Below, one piece after another: positions 21,800 through 33,500 of a DNA stretch of 64,000 bases. The translations under genes and the position numbers were made by a program. Numbering within the stretch: the stretch's first letter is position 1; each line of letters begins with the position of its first letter. The DNA comes from Amblyomma americanum (lineage: Eukaryota; Arthropoda; Arachnida; Ixodida; Ixodidae): NCBI RefSeq assembly GCF_052857255.1, contig NC_135507.1, positions 71,187,721 through 71,251,720 of the forward strand. Direction: 5' to 3'. The notes under the pieces are model-generated. The model did not search any database and had not been told where the DNA came from. It saw only the letters and a list, made by a program, of their open reading frames with translations.

Positions 21800-22100
21800 T
21801 ATGTGGGTGCTATACTAGATGGCCTCGAGCCCATGGTTCTCAGCGATCTTGTGAGCCCACTCAGTAGCCCGGACTTGTGTCAACGGGTCTGAGCTGGCCA
21901 GTATAGCCTCCCACCGCTCTAGAGAAGAGACTGGTAGTAGGTTCGCCGGTGGCGGCGCCTTTTTGCAGCCCCATAGAATGTGATCGTATCTGACTATCTC
22001 GCTGCATTCTTTGCAAGTTGGATTGTATTGTGTTGGGTACATGTGAGCTAGTTTTGACGGGCTAAAGAAGGCTTGCTTCACGAATCCTTGTAAGAGGATC
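21800..22100 (-). pseudogene. 3' fragment of another LINE (R1/I-type C-terminal zinc region)
   Basis: The minus-strand frame 22,081-21,815 contains MYPTQYNPTCKECSE, then HILWGC, then a WEAILASSDP...QVRATEWAH tail. A CxxC...H...C cluster followed by this Trp-rich tail is typical of the C-terminus of tick R1/I/LOA-type LINE polyproteins. It is 5' truncated, and an AATAAA-like signal lies near its 3' end (about 21,780). It is in the opposite orientation to the large I-clade element. Confidence 0.65.
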
Positions 22101-22240
22101 GGTGGTGAATCCTTCGATGTAGACGGCTCAAGTACGACTAGCTACCGTTTCATCGACTACACTTTTCTCCGCAGCTTCTTGCAAGACGTTGCTTTGAACA
22201 AATAGTGCAACAAGGGAGGAATAATTTTGGAAGAAGCTAT

Positions 22241-23095
22241 CGACAGGCATGGTGTTCCTATTGGATAGTCCAAATGGACCCCTAAATGAGTTTCCAAATG
22301 GTTCCAATTGGACAGCCGAAATGGGCTCCCAACTGGGCCAAGTGAGTTTGCAACTGGTTCCAATTGGACAGACCAAATAGACTGCACGTTGGCTAAAGCA
22401 GCAGTATATAATTGGTAGGCCACATACCAATTGGATCAGTATTTGCCAACTGGTGAGCTCATTTGGTCTTACCAAATGCATCCGATTGGACTGGCCAAGT
22501 ACCCAATATATTCATGTGAACACCTGCATAACAGGGAAAAACCAATTAGGTTATAACAAGAACTATCCGCAGCTTAATCAACTGAACTGTATACATAATT
22601 TGTGCTATCTTTGCAGTCAAAAATGAATCAAATAACTGTGCTTATCTAGAAAGCGGCACTATATCTCCATTATGAGAGTCCCACATATGGGATATATAAG
22701 CGGGAGCAAAATCGTGTTTTGCACATGTGGGTATGTAATGGGCTTATGTTAGGTGTAAGACTATGCTGTTTCTTGAATGTAATGTATGATATTGGCTTGT
22801 TTTTTCAAAAATCATTTATAGTTTTCTTAATTTCAACTGCTTTATAAAAGCTTGGTATAAGGTAGAATGTCTCTCAGCATGCAGTCCCACAGATCAGCTT
22901 TTCTTCTGCACCTTGCGCAGCTTAATTGTGTGGTATATTTTGTGAAAGTTTCTCTGGATGCCATAATTACCTGCGTGGGACCTAACGGGAGGCTACTGGT
23001 CACATTCCAGTTGGCCCAATCGGTCCAACTGTGTACTAATTTACGATTGGAAATTGAAATTGGTACCAACTGGAAATTTCCCAATTGCAGTGTTT
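22241..23095. repeat. Two clusters of CCAATTGG-type short repeats flanking a unique core
   Basis: The left cluster (22,241-22,500) carries GGTTCCAATTGGACAG twice, plus many TTGG/CCAA variants such as ACCAATTGGATC and CCAACTGG. The right cluster (about 22,995-23,090) carries CCAGTTGGCCCAATCGG and CCAACTGGAAATTTCCCAATT. The roughly 480 bp between them lacks the motif. The arrangement resembles a decayed foldback or minisatellite-ended element; I cannot name a family. Confidence 0.5.
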
Positions 23096-23750
23096 TTTTT
23101 TTTTTTGACTGAGGAGCTCATTTTAATGCGACTGCTCTGTGCTAATTTGTTGTTTGTTCACTTACATGCTTAGTTTCTGAAACTTATGTGAGCATTTTGT
23201 ATACTGCCTCAGGTCTGCTGCCATTGTCCAGAGGATAAAGCAGCTGAAGGAATTTTATGCCAATAGAGCTGCACTGCTACATGGGCCATATGTCTAACGT
23301 TTGCTTCATTAGTGTTGAAATTTCCAGCAGTAAAGCGATCGTATTCAAGGTTAGCTTTTGACATGCTGACACTGCTGTGTGTGTGCGCAGGCTTTTAAGT
23401 TTTCCAAAAGTCGCATGACAGGCTGGGCTCCCGACATTTGGCAAGCCAGGTGTACAGCTGGCACAGTCCTTGCTTTTCTTCGTGCTTTCCTTTACAAGCC
23501 CACACTGCTTAACCATGTTGTTGGGACATCGAAAGAAAAAATACCCCTGTTCACTTTTAAATTGACAGTTTGTCTTTTCTGACCACACTCGCAACGGTAT
23601 TAACAAGTACCAGAATTATAAAGCATGTCGGCTAAAATTCCATATCAATACTGTGAGTCTTTCATGTTTCATTTTACTCCGACCTGTTCGGTACACTTGG
23701 AAAGGGGTCCTGCAACTCACTCGCAAGCTCTAATTTGTCCCCTCTTGAGA
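23096..23750. other. Non-coding spacer
   Basis: Starts with a poly-T tract; no recognisable gene or repeat follows before the next SINE. Confidence 0.3.
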
Positions 23751-23944
23751 TTTTTTTTTTTGGTTTTTGGGGAAAGGAAATGGTGCAGTATCTGTCTCGC
23801 ATCTCGGCGACACCTGAACCTCAGGTAAGGGAAGGGATAAAGGAGGGAGTGAAAGAAGAAAGGAAGAAAGAGGTGCTGTAGTGGAGGGCTCCGGAATAAT
23901 TTCGACCACCTGGGGTCATTAACTTGCACTGACATTGCACAGAC
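23751..23944 (-). mobile_element. Ruka-related SINE, second subfamily, copy C (head missing)
   Basis: Poly-T (A-tail on the element strand) at 23,751-23,761, then the subfamily 3' region GGGGAAAGGAAATGGTGCAG and body. Similarity ends near 23,944 at CATTGCACAG, so the tRNA-like head is lacking: a 5'-truncated copy. Confidence 0.85.
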
Positions 23945-24283
23945 TCTTGAGAAAAACCTAGATTACTATATGGGGCTTGTTGGCAGATTGATAACAGTGG
24001 TCTACAGACCTTGTAATTGGGTTCCCAGTGTATTTGATATATACCTACTTTCTTCTCCATTTAGTAAAACATGTTGCTTGGTGTGGAAAAATCTTAGTGC
24101 ATGAGGGCCAGGACAAAGAAATAAAAAGGAGGACGTTCACAGGTGCTGTGTCCTGCCCCTATTGTCCCAAATTTATTTTTCTAAATAAACATCTAATTAC
24201 GCTGCTCACTGGACATGCTTGTTTCTCTTTTCGTATCGCCTAATTGGGCCTTCCACTTCTGCTAGCCTGTGTGGAAGTCAAGT

Positions 24284-25456
24284 TTAAAAGGACACTGAGG
24301 AGAAATAGAAGTGCTCGCATCGATAGAATACTAGCTCCTAAACACAAAAACACCACTCTTTCTGAAAATAAAACTCGTGTAAGGTAGAAAAGAGCAAGAA
24401 CTAAAGTATGTGTATCGCTGCCGCAGGCCAATCTCGTAAGTACAAGCATGATGATGAAATAGGAGAAAAGACACTACACATCTCTGAGGCTGACAAAAAT
24501 GCGTGAAGGTTACGTGTTTGATCGATACTGAAGTATACAACAAGTTTTGTTTTGAATCCACCAGTGCACTGTTATCACACGAGGAAGATGGAAAAAAGAC
24601 AACCTGAATGTTGGAAGTCAAGGAAAACCTGCAACTGGCGGCCAGCTGAGTATCGGTATGTTTTGGGGTGCTTTGCGGCTATGCAGTTTGCATGCAGGCG
24701 TGGTTTCGTTATGCGCCTCGATTTACAACGGTGGAGCAGCAGAGGACCTTCAAGTGCTTCTCGGACAAAGTTCATGCAACGGCACACAACTGTGACATGG
24801 AAAAAACAGCTGAGTATAGCCAATGTTCAACGTGCCTCCACTTTAGTAAACGCACCGCGCAGCGTGTTCGCTTCGTCAATGTACCAACACGCCGGGCTGC
24901 ATAACCAGTGCTCACGTATATGGCCGTAAGTACCACTTGCTACACAACAGTCTTGAAAGTGGCTCGGCGGTGATAGTGACACTGCCAACTCCTCAGCATT
25001 AGGACTTTCTGGCACCTCAGCCCTCAAAAGCATCGCACGTTGTGTGAGGACGCTGCATGCAGGCCGCAGATCTTCGTGAGAAGTTCGTTGTCGGAACTGG
25101 GAACGGGATCCACCGTGACGTTGGTGCAAACCTAAATGAAGTGATGACGGCTGATAGAGGCCTTCAACGTCTGGCTGGCAGTAGTTTTCATTTCGGCTGC
25201 TGCTAGGCGGGAGCGCAGCACTCGCAGCCAGCAATCATGGAGTCCTTGTTTACGTGACTGTTCTCCTATTTCGTAACCAGAGAGTCCCCAGTTTGGATTT
25301 TAGCGGTGGGAATAAGTTTTTGAACTTCGAATCCAGATCTCTTGGCAATAAATGCACCTTTCGCTGCTGGACAAGCAGCAACAAAGCCACAAAATGCCGA
25401 GCGATCAGATTTTACTAACAAAGGATTTGATAGCGTTGCTCTCAGTGTCCCTTTAA
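24284..25456. mobile_element. TTAA-flanked DNA element with AGGGACACTGAG inverted ends (Kolobok/piggyBac-type TSD)
   Basis: The left end reads TTAA then AAGGACACTGAGGAG; the right end, reverse complemented, reads TTAAAGGGACACTGAGAGC. Thus 12-bp inverted termini with one mismatch are each preceded by TTAA, a target site used by piggyBac and Kolobok transposons. The 1.17-kb interior has open frames on both strands (24,552-24,929 plus; 25,234-24,827 minus) but no transposase motif I can recognise, so it is probably non-autonomous. Ends of this kind are abundant in tick genomes by my recollection. Confidence 0.6.
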
Positions 25457-27005
25457 GCTTTAACCTTTCCACCTTCAGCAGTGCCAAGAAGTCCACCTGC
25501 GCGACATATTAGGCAACCATCTTCTCTAGCCTGTGCACTAGATTGTGAAAATACTGTAGAAGACCTGTTCTTGCCTCCTCTTCTGTCCTATCGGCATGTC
25601 ACCTGCTCCTGACCTCCCTCTACAGCTGATCTGTGATACTGCCTGTTAATTTTTCCCATAACTACGAGGTTTCATTACCTCCTTTGCCATGCTGTCAACC
25701 ACTTCATGGGGGCATGACTCCTTCATGGCTCATATGTGATATCCAACTCACTTTTTTTACATTCTTGAGTAACTTGGGCTGTAATTCATCACTGCTTTTT
25801 AACTCCTGGCTTAGTACATCCAGTAACTGTGCTTTACAATTTGATTACAATAATAGTGTACTGAAATAGCAAGCCTGAGTTATCTGGAAGCTCAAGTTTT
25901 CTGGTTCTATGAAAAATTAACATCCACTCAGATATAAAAATGACAATTTGCTACACAATATGCATACATCTGAGGGTCAGTGACAAGGCAGTGGTGCCAG
26001 CACACTGATTGAATGGTAGTTTGCATTTCCTGCACTTGCTTTTAGACTTGAGTTTCTGCTTTACTCAAGCTTGTGTTTTCTCGACATCTTGATCAGTGAA
26101 CAGCTCATATACCAAGCTATATAAGCCAAAAGAGGGGCAAGAAAGGAGTAATGTGTTACGACTCAAGGTGGTCAAAACTTACAAAAACTGTTGCTGAACC
26201 AGCCTGTTGGCAAGTTTTGTTCCTGGAATGTGGCTTACGGCATGGTTGAGAATGTTATGAAACAAAGCCAGTGGTTAAACAAACAGTTGCTAGAATCATG
26301 GAGAACCATAGCAGGAGCTCAGGGTACATGGCACACCAGCAATACAGTATAAGTAGCAGCAAGAATAGTTGTGCAGCATGTTTGCAATTTGCTGCATGTG
26401 CTTAAGAAGACAGATGCCAAATAAGATAAGCAGTGGGTTTGTTGACACTGCTCGTGTAAAGAGTTCGCAAGGTGGTGAATGGGAGCTGAGAAAAAAAAGC
26501 AGACAGCTGTGGCATGACATATGAACAGAAAATTTGAGGACACTAAAGAGCATGCAAAGGCTTGTGCAGCAATTTTCTGCCAAAAATTACATTGGGCAAA
26601 TAGGAACCTGCCTGAATGAATTACTGTAAGCATGCCAGCAGATTATGAACACTGGAAACTTAACACACATTGTTCAAGGTGGCGATGCATGCCCAGCTTT
26701 GAAGACAGTAATAACTGCAAAACTAAAAGGAAAATGGCAAAGTCTTTACAACAAAGGGAAGAAAAATTAATAGGCCTTTGAGAAAAAGAAGTGGTTTATA
26801 AAAGGAGGAAAAATTGGCTAATTTCATCAGTTTCAAATTTTTCTTCCTCTATGCTTACAGCAGCATGTATAACAATTATAAACACGATTAACAGTTATCG
26901 ACCTAGGTCGCTTTGATGCCAACACTTCAATAGCATACATGCAGAGCGAAATAACACTGAGTTGCACAGGTGCACTCCACAGCTTTACTCCCATCACATT
27001 TCAGT
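25457..27005. other. Presumed 3' flank of PRPF38A, no gene seen
   Basis: No coding signal. On the minus strand this region follows the PRPF38A stop codon and must contain its 3' untranslated region, but I did not find a clear AATAAA within about 300 bp after the stop, so the transcript end is undetermined. Confidence 0.4.
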
Positions 27006-27500
27006 TCACTTATTTGACTTTCGTTTGTCGCCTTGGTCGCGATGCCGCCGGCTGTGGTGGTCCCGGCTGTCTTTTTCGCGGTAGTCCTTGTCTCGATAGT
27101 CTTTATCCTTCTCTCGATAGTCCTTGTCTTTCTCTCGGTAGTCCTTGTCCTTTTCCCTGTAGTCCTTGTCTCGGAAATCCTTGTCCCGATAGTCTTTGTC
27201 CCTGTGGTCCCTATGCTCCTTTTCTCGGTGATCCCGGTAATCCTTGTCCCTGGGCTCCCGAAAGTCCCGTCCCTCTCCCCTGAAATCCCTGGAGTCCCTG
27301 ATATCTCGCAACTCCCGGAAGTCCCTCGAGTCTCGGAAGTCACGTGGTTCCCGGAAGTCGCGGTGTTCCTTGGGCGGCGCCTTGTCGCGGTGGTCCCCCC
27401 GGGTGTGTGCCGAGCGGCTTGTGCTCTTGCTGCTGCTGGATGTGTGCTGCGACTGCGATGAGCGGTGCCGCTGTGCATCCTTCTTTGGGTCAGTAGGTGC
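27006..27500 (-). CDS. PRPF38A: PRPF38A exon 6, mixed-charge tail
   Basis: Acceptor CATGCAG|GCACCTACT; 164 codons then TAA. It begins APTDPKKDAQRHRSS, passes through a Ser-rich patch (SSSSKSTSRS) and HRDKAPPKEHRDF, then alternates acidic and basic residues: RDFRDSRD, RDKDYRDH and repeated DKDYREK units. The DNA shows matching 18-24-bp imperfect repeats at about 27,080-27,340. Human PRPF38A ends in an RS/SR-rich tail instead. Confidence 0.92.
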   Translation of the reverse strand, partial: APTDPKKDAQRHRSSQSQHTSSSSKSTSRSAHTRGDHRDKAPPKEHRDFREPRDFRDSRDFRELRDIRDSRDFRGEGRDFREPRDKDYRDHREKEHRDHRDKDYRDKDFRDKDYREKDKDYREKDKDYREKDKDYRDKDYREKDSRDHHSRRHRDQGDKRKSNK

Positions 27501-30500
27501 CTGCATGACGAGAACGAGAACGTGGCCACCAATTACAGAAGGCAGCAAGCAAGCTTGATGCATGTGTACAGTAAACAACACCAAACTACTGCACTTATTT
27601 GAATATACGCTGGCCTACTGTTACAAAAAGGGGGCCCATCTATACACATTTTCAGGCAAACTGACATAAATTTTTGTAGAACATTACATATTGCGCTGTT
27701 TCTAGAGACATAACGTACCAGCTAGTTTAACTTTGCTTTACTGCCGACTTGCATTTGCGACGAAAAAAGTGCCTGAACACCCGAACCTGGGGTGGCATTC
27801 AAACATATTCAACTGTTGCAATTTCAACATGCATTATCATTATCACCAAGCAAACTGAGCCCACTACACAGAAAAGGTTTTTCCCAGTGAGCTCTGTTTG
27901 TTCATTTTGTGGCAGCAATGTCACTGTACAGTCGCCAGCCGTTTATTTGGACCTCACAGGGACTGTGGAAAAGTCCGAATAAATAGGTGTTCGAAAAAAA
28001 GAGATTCAGAAGAATAAAAAGAAACCCTTTATCTTCATGTATGTACTAGGGCTTGGCAATAGGCTTAAGGGGAGACACCCCTCTTAAAATTATTTTTCTT
28101 ATTTCTTGATGGATATTCATAAAACATTACCTAGTTTATGCATTTCAAATGTGCACTCAGTTTTCCTGTGAAATAAGTTGTTCTCAAAATATTATGTAAT
28201 CTTTGTTTGAAACTTGCAGGTAATTTAATTATGTAACAGTAAAGGCCACAGTGAAGTTTAGCATACAGGCATGCTCTAGAATGTCCACTGTGTGAAATAA
28301 GGTAATATGAATGTTTTAGATTCATTTGGACAAAAGATATGGCATATTAAACTTTACCTGGGAAAATTCAATATGGCAGCTCATACAAATTGTATTGTTT
28401 TAAAATTATACTAATTGGCATTTGGTCTTGTTTTAGTCTTATTTCACTCCCTGAGTTTATCTTTCCAACAAAAGAAGAATTATGAAGCTAGCCCACCTAG
28501 AACCAAACATATCATCCCTGCACTATTGGAAATGTGTCAAAATTGTAGTTTTGAGAAAATGAGAAGAAACGTTTCCGACCATGTTTACGTAAAAGTAATA
28601 AGTTAAAATTCATACAAATGCACCTGGGGCATAATCTGGATGCATGACATCTCTGTGTCGCCTTTTTGCCATCTTCCTGATGCCCATAGCTGACTCTTTC
28701 TTCTTGGTGGAGCTGGAGCTGCGGCGCAAGTCTTTCTCTTTTGCTCTCCTGGAGGCGGTGCTGCTGGCGTTCATGTCCAGCTCGTTCAAGATTGCAGTTG
28801 TGGTACATTCACTGCCTGTGTTGAAGCGGAGCACTGCTTCAGCAATGGCTGTTTGCACTGCGAACAGTGATGAATGTTTTTCCTTAGAAATCCGGCTCCA
28901 AATAACACAGTGCAAGCTCTCATTCGAGTTTTGTGTCTTGCACCGTTGGCACCTCTCAAGTAGGCTCTTCTCAGCCAGGAGTTTGTACACAGGCAAAAGA
29001 GCTTCTGCAACATGCCTTGGTAGGTTGTATTGATGCTTTGCCCTGGCAGCATTGTGGCGGCACCAAGAGCCCTCACCAGTCGGGCAGAGGCTGTGGTTTG
29101 GGCAGCCATCAGTTGAGGTGATATGGTAGTAAGTCGCCATACTGCCCGCTGCATAGCGTCTACATCACCCCCGTGTGACTTCAGGGCGCGGCCATAGTAT
29201 ACGCTGAGTCTGGTGACGAGTTGTGCAGTTAACCTGCCTTTTCCGCCAAGGCTTTGTTTGCCGTCTGCTTTGTGCTTTTGTAGCAAGTTGCGGAGTGCAG
29301 TCCCCATTCTTTTCTGAATGTGGTTAACGCAGTCCTCTTTCACGACTTCAACAAAGCCATACACTTATGCATCCTGTATAGCATTGAATGTCCTGTTGTC
29401 TCCATCACACAGCATCGTTGTGTAGCGCATGTTGTGCTTTTGAAGCGACCTCTCAAAAAGAATTAAACCGGCTTCAAACTCCATCTGCACGGCTTTACTT
29501 TCAGTGTTTTTCTGGAACTGATGGCTTTTTTTCCATTCAGCATAACCCGCACTGTCAGGCTTTGGGCCAGTTTTACAGCCGAAACAGAAGTTTTACAGTA
29601 CAACATAATCAAGCACATAGCCCGTAAAAAGCTGCACGACAGCCCCGATGCCTATGTGGGAGGAATGACCTGTAGTCATCCAAGAGCCGTCATAGCAAAC
29701 AGCAATGTTGCCCTTGCGCCCGAAGCACAAGTCATCATACAGAGCCTCCACTTTTTGCACACACTGGCTCATGGCAGCTTCGGCCGCCCGTGAGGCTGCA
29801 GGCTTCAGTGTATTCTTCAGGTGGCCTTGAAATGTTTTGCTATGCATTCCTCAATGTGAAAGTCCCATTCCCGCAAATATGTCATTGAATGCAGTCTGAC
29901 CGTTGCCGGTCGAAAGCATCGCGCGACATGCTAACATGTTGATTTCGAACAGGTTGCATTTCTATTTCTTGTGGCCTTCCACTCTCCGTGAGCTCCAAGT
30001 TTCCTCGAACTCATCGCACGTATCGCACACGATGGTCAACTTTGTTGCAAGCCCATAACTGCGATCACCACGGCGCAAATGCACGGGGCCACGACAAATC
30101 TTACACTGCACAGCTCTCAAAAGTGAGTTCAGTGCATGGAGGTCCGCAATCACGTACGACGCCGCAGGATCCGCTGCCGATGGATGTGCCGACGCCGCTG
30201 GATCCACTGCCGACGCCGCGGAAACAGATGCAACGAAAGGCTCTGTCTTCCGCGTTGTCGCTGGCGTCAATTCAAGACGATGAAGTGTCGCTCGTTCACG
30301 GGCACTACCTGCGACAGCATCACTATCGGTGACAGTTCGAGCGTCGATGCGTACACGATTGGTGTCGACTCGAACTGACCTTTCGTTGTTCTTGACCAAG
30401 AGTGTAGCTGACGACGGCCCCGGCGATGCGTCGTCGGTCACGCCGCCCGGGAGCGAAGCTGGCAACGACTCTGGCGACGGGCAGTCGTTCACGGTGCGGG

Positions 30501-33500
30501 TGTGTGGCGGTGGCAACGCGGCAACTACAATTTCACTTTTGCCCGGTGGAGGTTGTGCTGGTCCAGGGCCGTTGTGGCTTTTGTTTTTCCTCCGTTTTGG
30601 GGTGCCAAACCGACTGAGCGAGTGCTGCTTCGTCCAGCCTCCCGGCATCGTAAACTTCGCGCGGCTAAGACTCTCTCAAAACGGCGCCACGCTTCGGGAA
30701 CAGGCAAGCCTAACCCGAGGCCTGACCAATCACAGAACGCTATTTTGATCACATGGCTTTTCTCACCAATGAGAACGCGGCACGCACGTTTTCTTTGTGG
30801 CTGTTTTGTCCGCGAACGGAAGAACTGCCATGTTACTTACTGATTTAAAAAAAAAGCTGAAGGTGCGAGCTTTGAAATGAGACCAAAACAATGTCGCGGG
30901 AGCGCATAGAAGCCGAGAACGGTGGGGCACGATTTGACCTCAATTTAAAGGGCCATACGTGCACCTTGGATATTTAAACGCTTATTACGAAGCAAATACC
31001 GATTCTTCCTTTCTAAATGTTCGATGACAGATGCAAAATGACCTCATGGATCCGAATATGGCAAAACTGAAAAACCGATTTTTTTCGCGAATTTTTGTCC
31101 CGAAAGAGCCGTGTCCCTTCTTAAAGAAATCGTGAATGTGCTGTTGCACGCTACTCAGTTTAGGTGCAATCAGATCAGCCTGAATCTCGGAGAGGGTCGT
31201 GCGGTCACTATAGGCGGCTGAAAGCGCAGTCACTGCATGTACAAGGTCCATGAGCGACGGCAGCAGCGCACATGGTGAGTCATCTTCAGACTCCGTGTCA
31301 TCGTTCGACGGGCAGCAGAAACCTGATGAATGATCTCGTCGTCATCGAATCGCAATTCTACTAATGCGCAGGTCTCGAAGAACACTTTCGGCGTCAGGAG
31401 GGAGAACATCGGATGGCGGCAGATCCTGGGCTGACACGGGATCCGCTTCATTGGTCGCAGCCAATCCAGTGTGCCGAAAGCAGCTTTGCATACTGACAGA
31501 GGTCACCGCCTTCCAGGCATCCGCAAGCATGTTTATTGCCGACAGAAGGCTAGCAGTGTACTGCTTGCCGGCGTCGACGCAGGGGAGCATGAGGCTCAAG
31601 AGGCATGTTCTGTAGAGGACCTTCAGATTTTTTTTATAATGCCCTGATCCATGGGCTGGAGGACACTTGTGGTGTTAGGTGGCAGAAACTCAGGCGGATG
31701 GACTCATGGATCATCGAGATCATTGATGTGACCATGTGCACCGCAGTTATTTACAAAGAGCAGTACCTTCTGGTTTTGCGACTTGAATTTCCTGTCGAGT
31801 TTGCGAATGTAGTCGCTGAAGAGCTGCTGCGCGATCCATGCCTTTATGTTGGCCTTGTACAACACGGGCAGCGACTTCACTCCCTTGAAACATCTCGGGC
31901 TTTTGGATTTTCCAATGACAAGAAGCGGAAGCTTCTATGTCTCCTACATGCTGCTGCCTACCATTATCGTGACACGCTCTTTACTATGCTTCCCGCTGTG
32001 GCAGGGATCACCAGACACAGGAAGCGTCTCTTCCGGCAGCATCTTATAAGAAAGAGAGAGCTGTTTCGTTGGAGTTGAACACATCATCTGGCGAAAACTG
32101 GCACAACAGCGACTCCAGTGTGTCGGAGCGATAATTTGCAACAAGGGTCCGGTCAACAGCGCCACTCTCGCCACACATCCTCTTCAAAGCAAGGTCATAT
32201 CTCTTACTGCAATTGCGGAGCCACCCGTCACTGAACATGAATCCTTTGATGTTCATCCGGAGAGCGAGCGTCTCCGCCCTTTGTTTCAGAAGCTCTCCAG
32301 ATACAGGAATCAGCTTCGCGACCGTAGCACAGAACCACAAGTGGCGGGTTTCTTTGAGCTTCGGGTGGCTGCCGTCTCTAAAATTTTTTCTTTCCAAGCT
32401 GGAAGAACACTTGGATGCTTCGTCAAGAATCTTTGTCTTGTTTCGCATGTAATCTGAGAATGTCTGTCTCGAAACATTAAATTCCCGGGCAACTGCATTC
32501 TGAGACCGGCCGCTTTGCACTTGCTGAACAATGGCGTTTTTTTGCCATTGTCATTGTGGTACATTTAACACACTTGACAGCATCTCTAGCGCAGACTACG
32601 TGGGCACTGTCAGTGCCATTATGCACCTGACGCAGTGTTTTCATGTGCCGAGCTGGATCACCGCAACCTCCACACAGCACACAAGGCAAACACTCACGGA
32701 AACCAGTCGCACAAACTAAAAACGTGGCCTACTCGCAGCATCGTACACGAAGAAATGAATCGACTGCTGGACTGCGTAGACATGGCTTGGCTTAGGTGTT
32801 TAGCCGACTAAGCTGAGACTGGAACTGCTGTAGCCACTACCAGAACACGCAGAAACGACGATGATGAGCAGGCGTTTGCGGTAGCGCCACCTCGCGAGGC
32901 AGCAAGGAGGCACACTTCAAAACAAAAATCATGTTCAGCGAGTCGAACCATGCATCGGCCAAAGTCAGTAGGGGCAAATGCTGACGACTGAATTGGCTCA
33001 AAGAGTGTCCAGACAATCAAATGAGAGGTTGCAAGGTGTCCGAAATTTCGGGAGTTGTCATACATTACGGTCTATGGGGAGAGTGGCGGTGCTTCGAAGC
33101 AGTCCGAATAATCAAGCATGTCCGAAAAAACAGTCGGCGACTCTAAAGGCGCACTGATGAATGAAGTTCACGGATTTCTTGGACAGCTCGACTATTCGGA
33201 CCATTTTCCGGGACCCTCCGAGCCCAAAAAATAGGTCAGCGACTGTATTTCACGTCAGGTACACTAACTGGGCATGATTAAGGAAAAAGGAAAAGCAAGG
33301 CAAGTACGCATACCCTGACAAGGACAACTGCTCACCTTAGGGATGTCTTCAATGTCCTCCTCAGCAGAGTCCACATCGTCGAGGTCGTCCTCGAGTGCGC
33401 TCACCCGCGGATCCAGCTCACCGTTCTCCTCAAGCACTTGCCGTTTCTGCAAATTTCGCACCGCAAACATTTGGTACCTCCTAATTGTGAACCTAAAGCA

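Larger units (their letters stand above)
27929..33245 (-). mobile_element. Tigger/pogo DNA transposon in PRPF38A intron 5
   Basis: Left end TA|CAGTCGCCAGCCGTTTATTT and right end, reverse complemented, CAGTCGCTGACCTATTTTTT, each bordered by TA, the pogo/Tigger target site. Similarity continues inward (GTCCGAATAAATAGG versus GTCCGAATAGTCGAGC). It carries a CENP-B/DDE transposase pseudogene on the minus strand at 31.1-32.6 kb and, in its 3' half, a Mutator-like transposase pseudogene that presumably arrived by nested insertion. Confidence 0.8.

Noticed and set aside
24552..25234. Opposing open frames of 125 and 135 codons as a possible novel gene
   Set aside because: No domain, no splice context and location wholly inside a TTAA-flanked element; kept only as a note for that element.
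27033..27558. Long plus-strand open frames rich in Ser, Pro, Val and Leu
   Set aside because: They are antisense readings of the repetitive last exon of PRPF38A.
28644..29033. Plus-strand open frame of 129 codons
   Set aside because: Antisense to the Mutator-like transposase pseudogene, whose minus-strand motifs are recognisable.
31605..32078. Plus-strand open frame of 157 codons
   Set aside because: Antisense to the Tigger transposase; the minus strand carries the LPLLVIGK, LLFVNNC and QPMD blocks.
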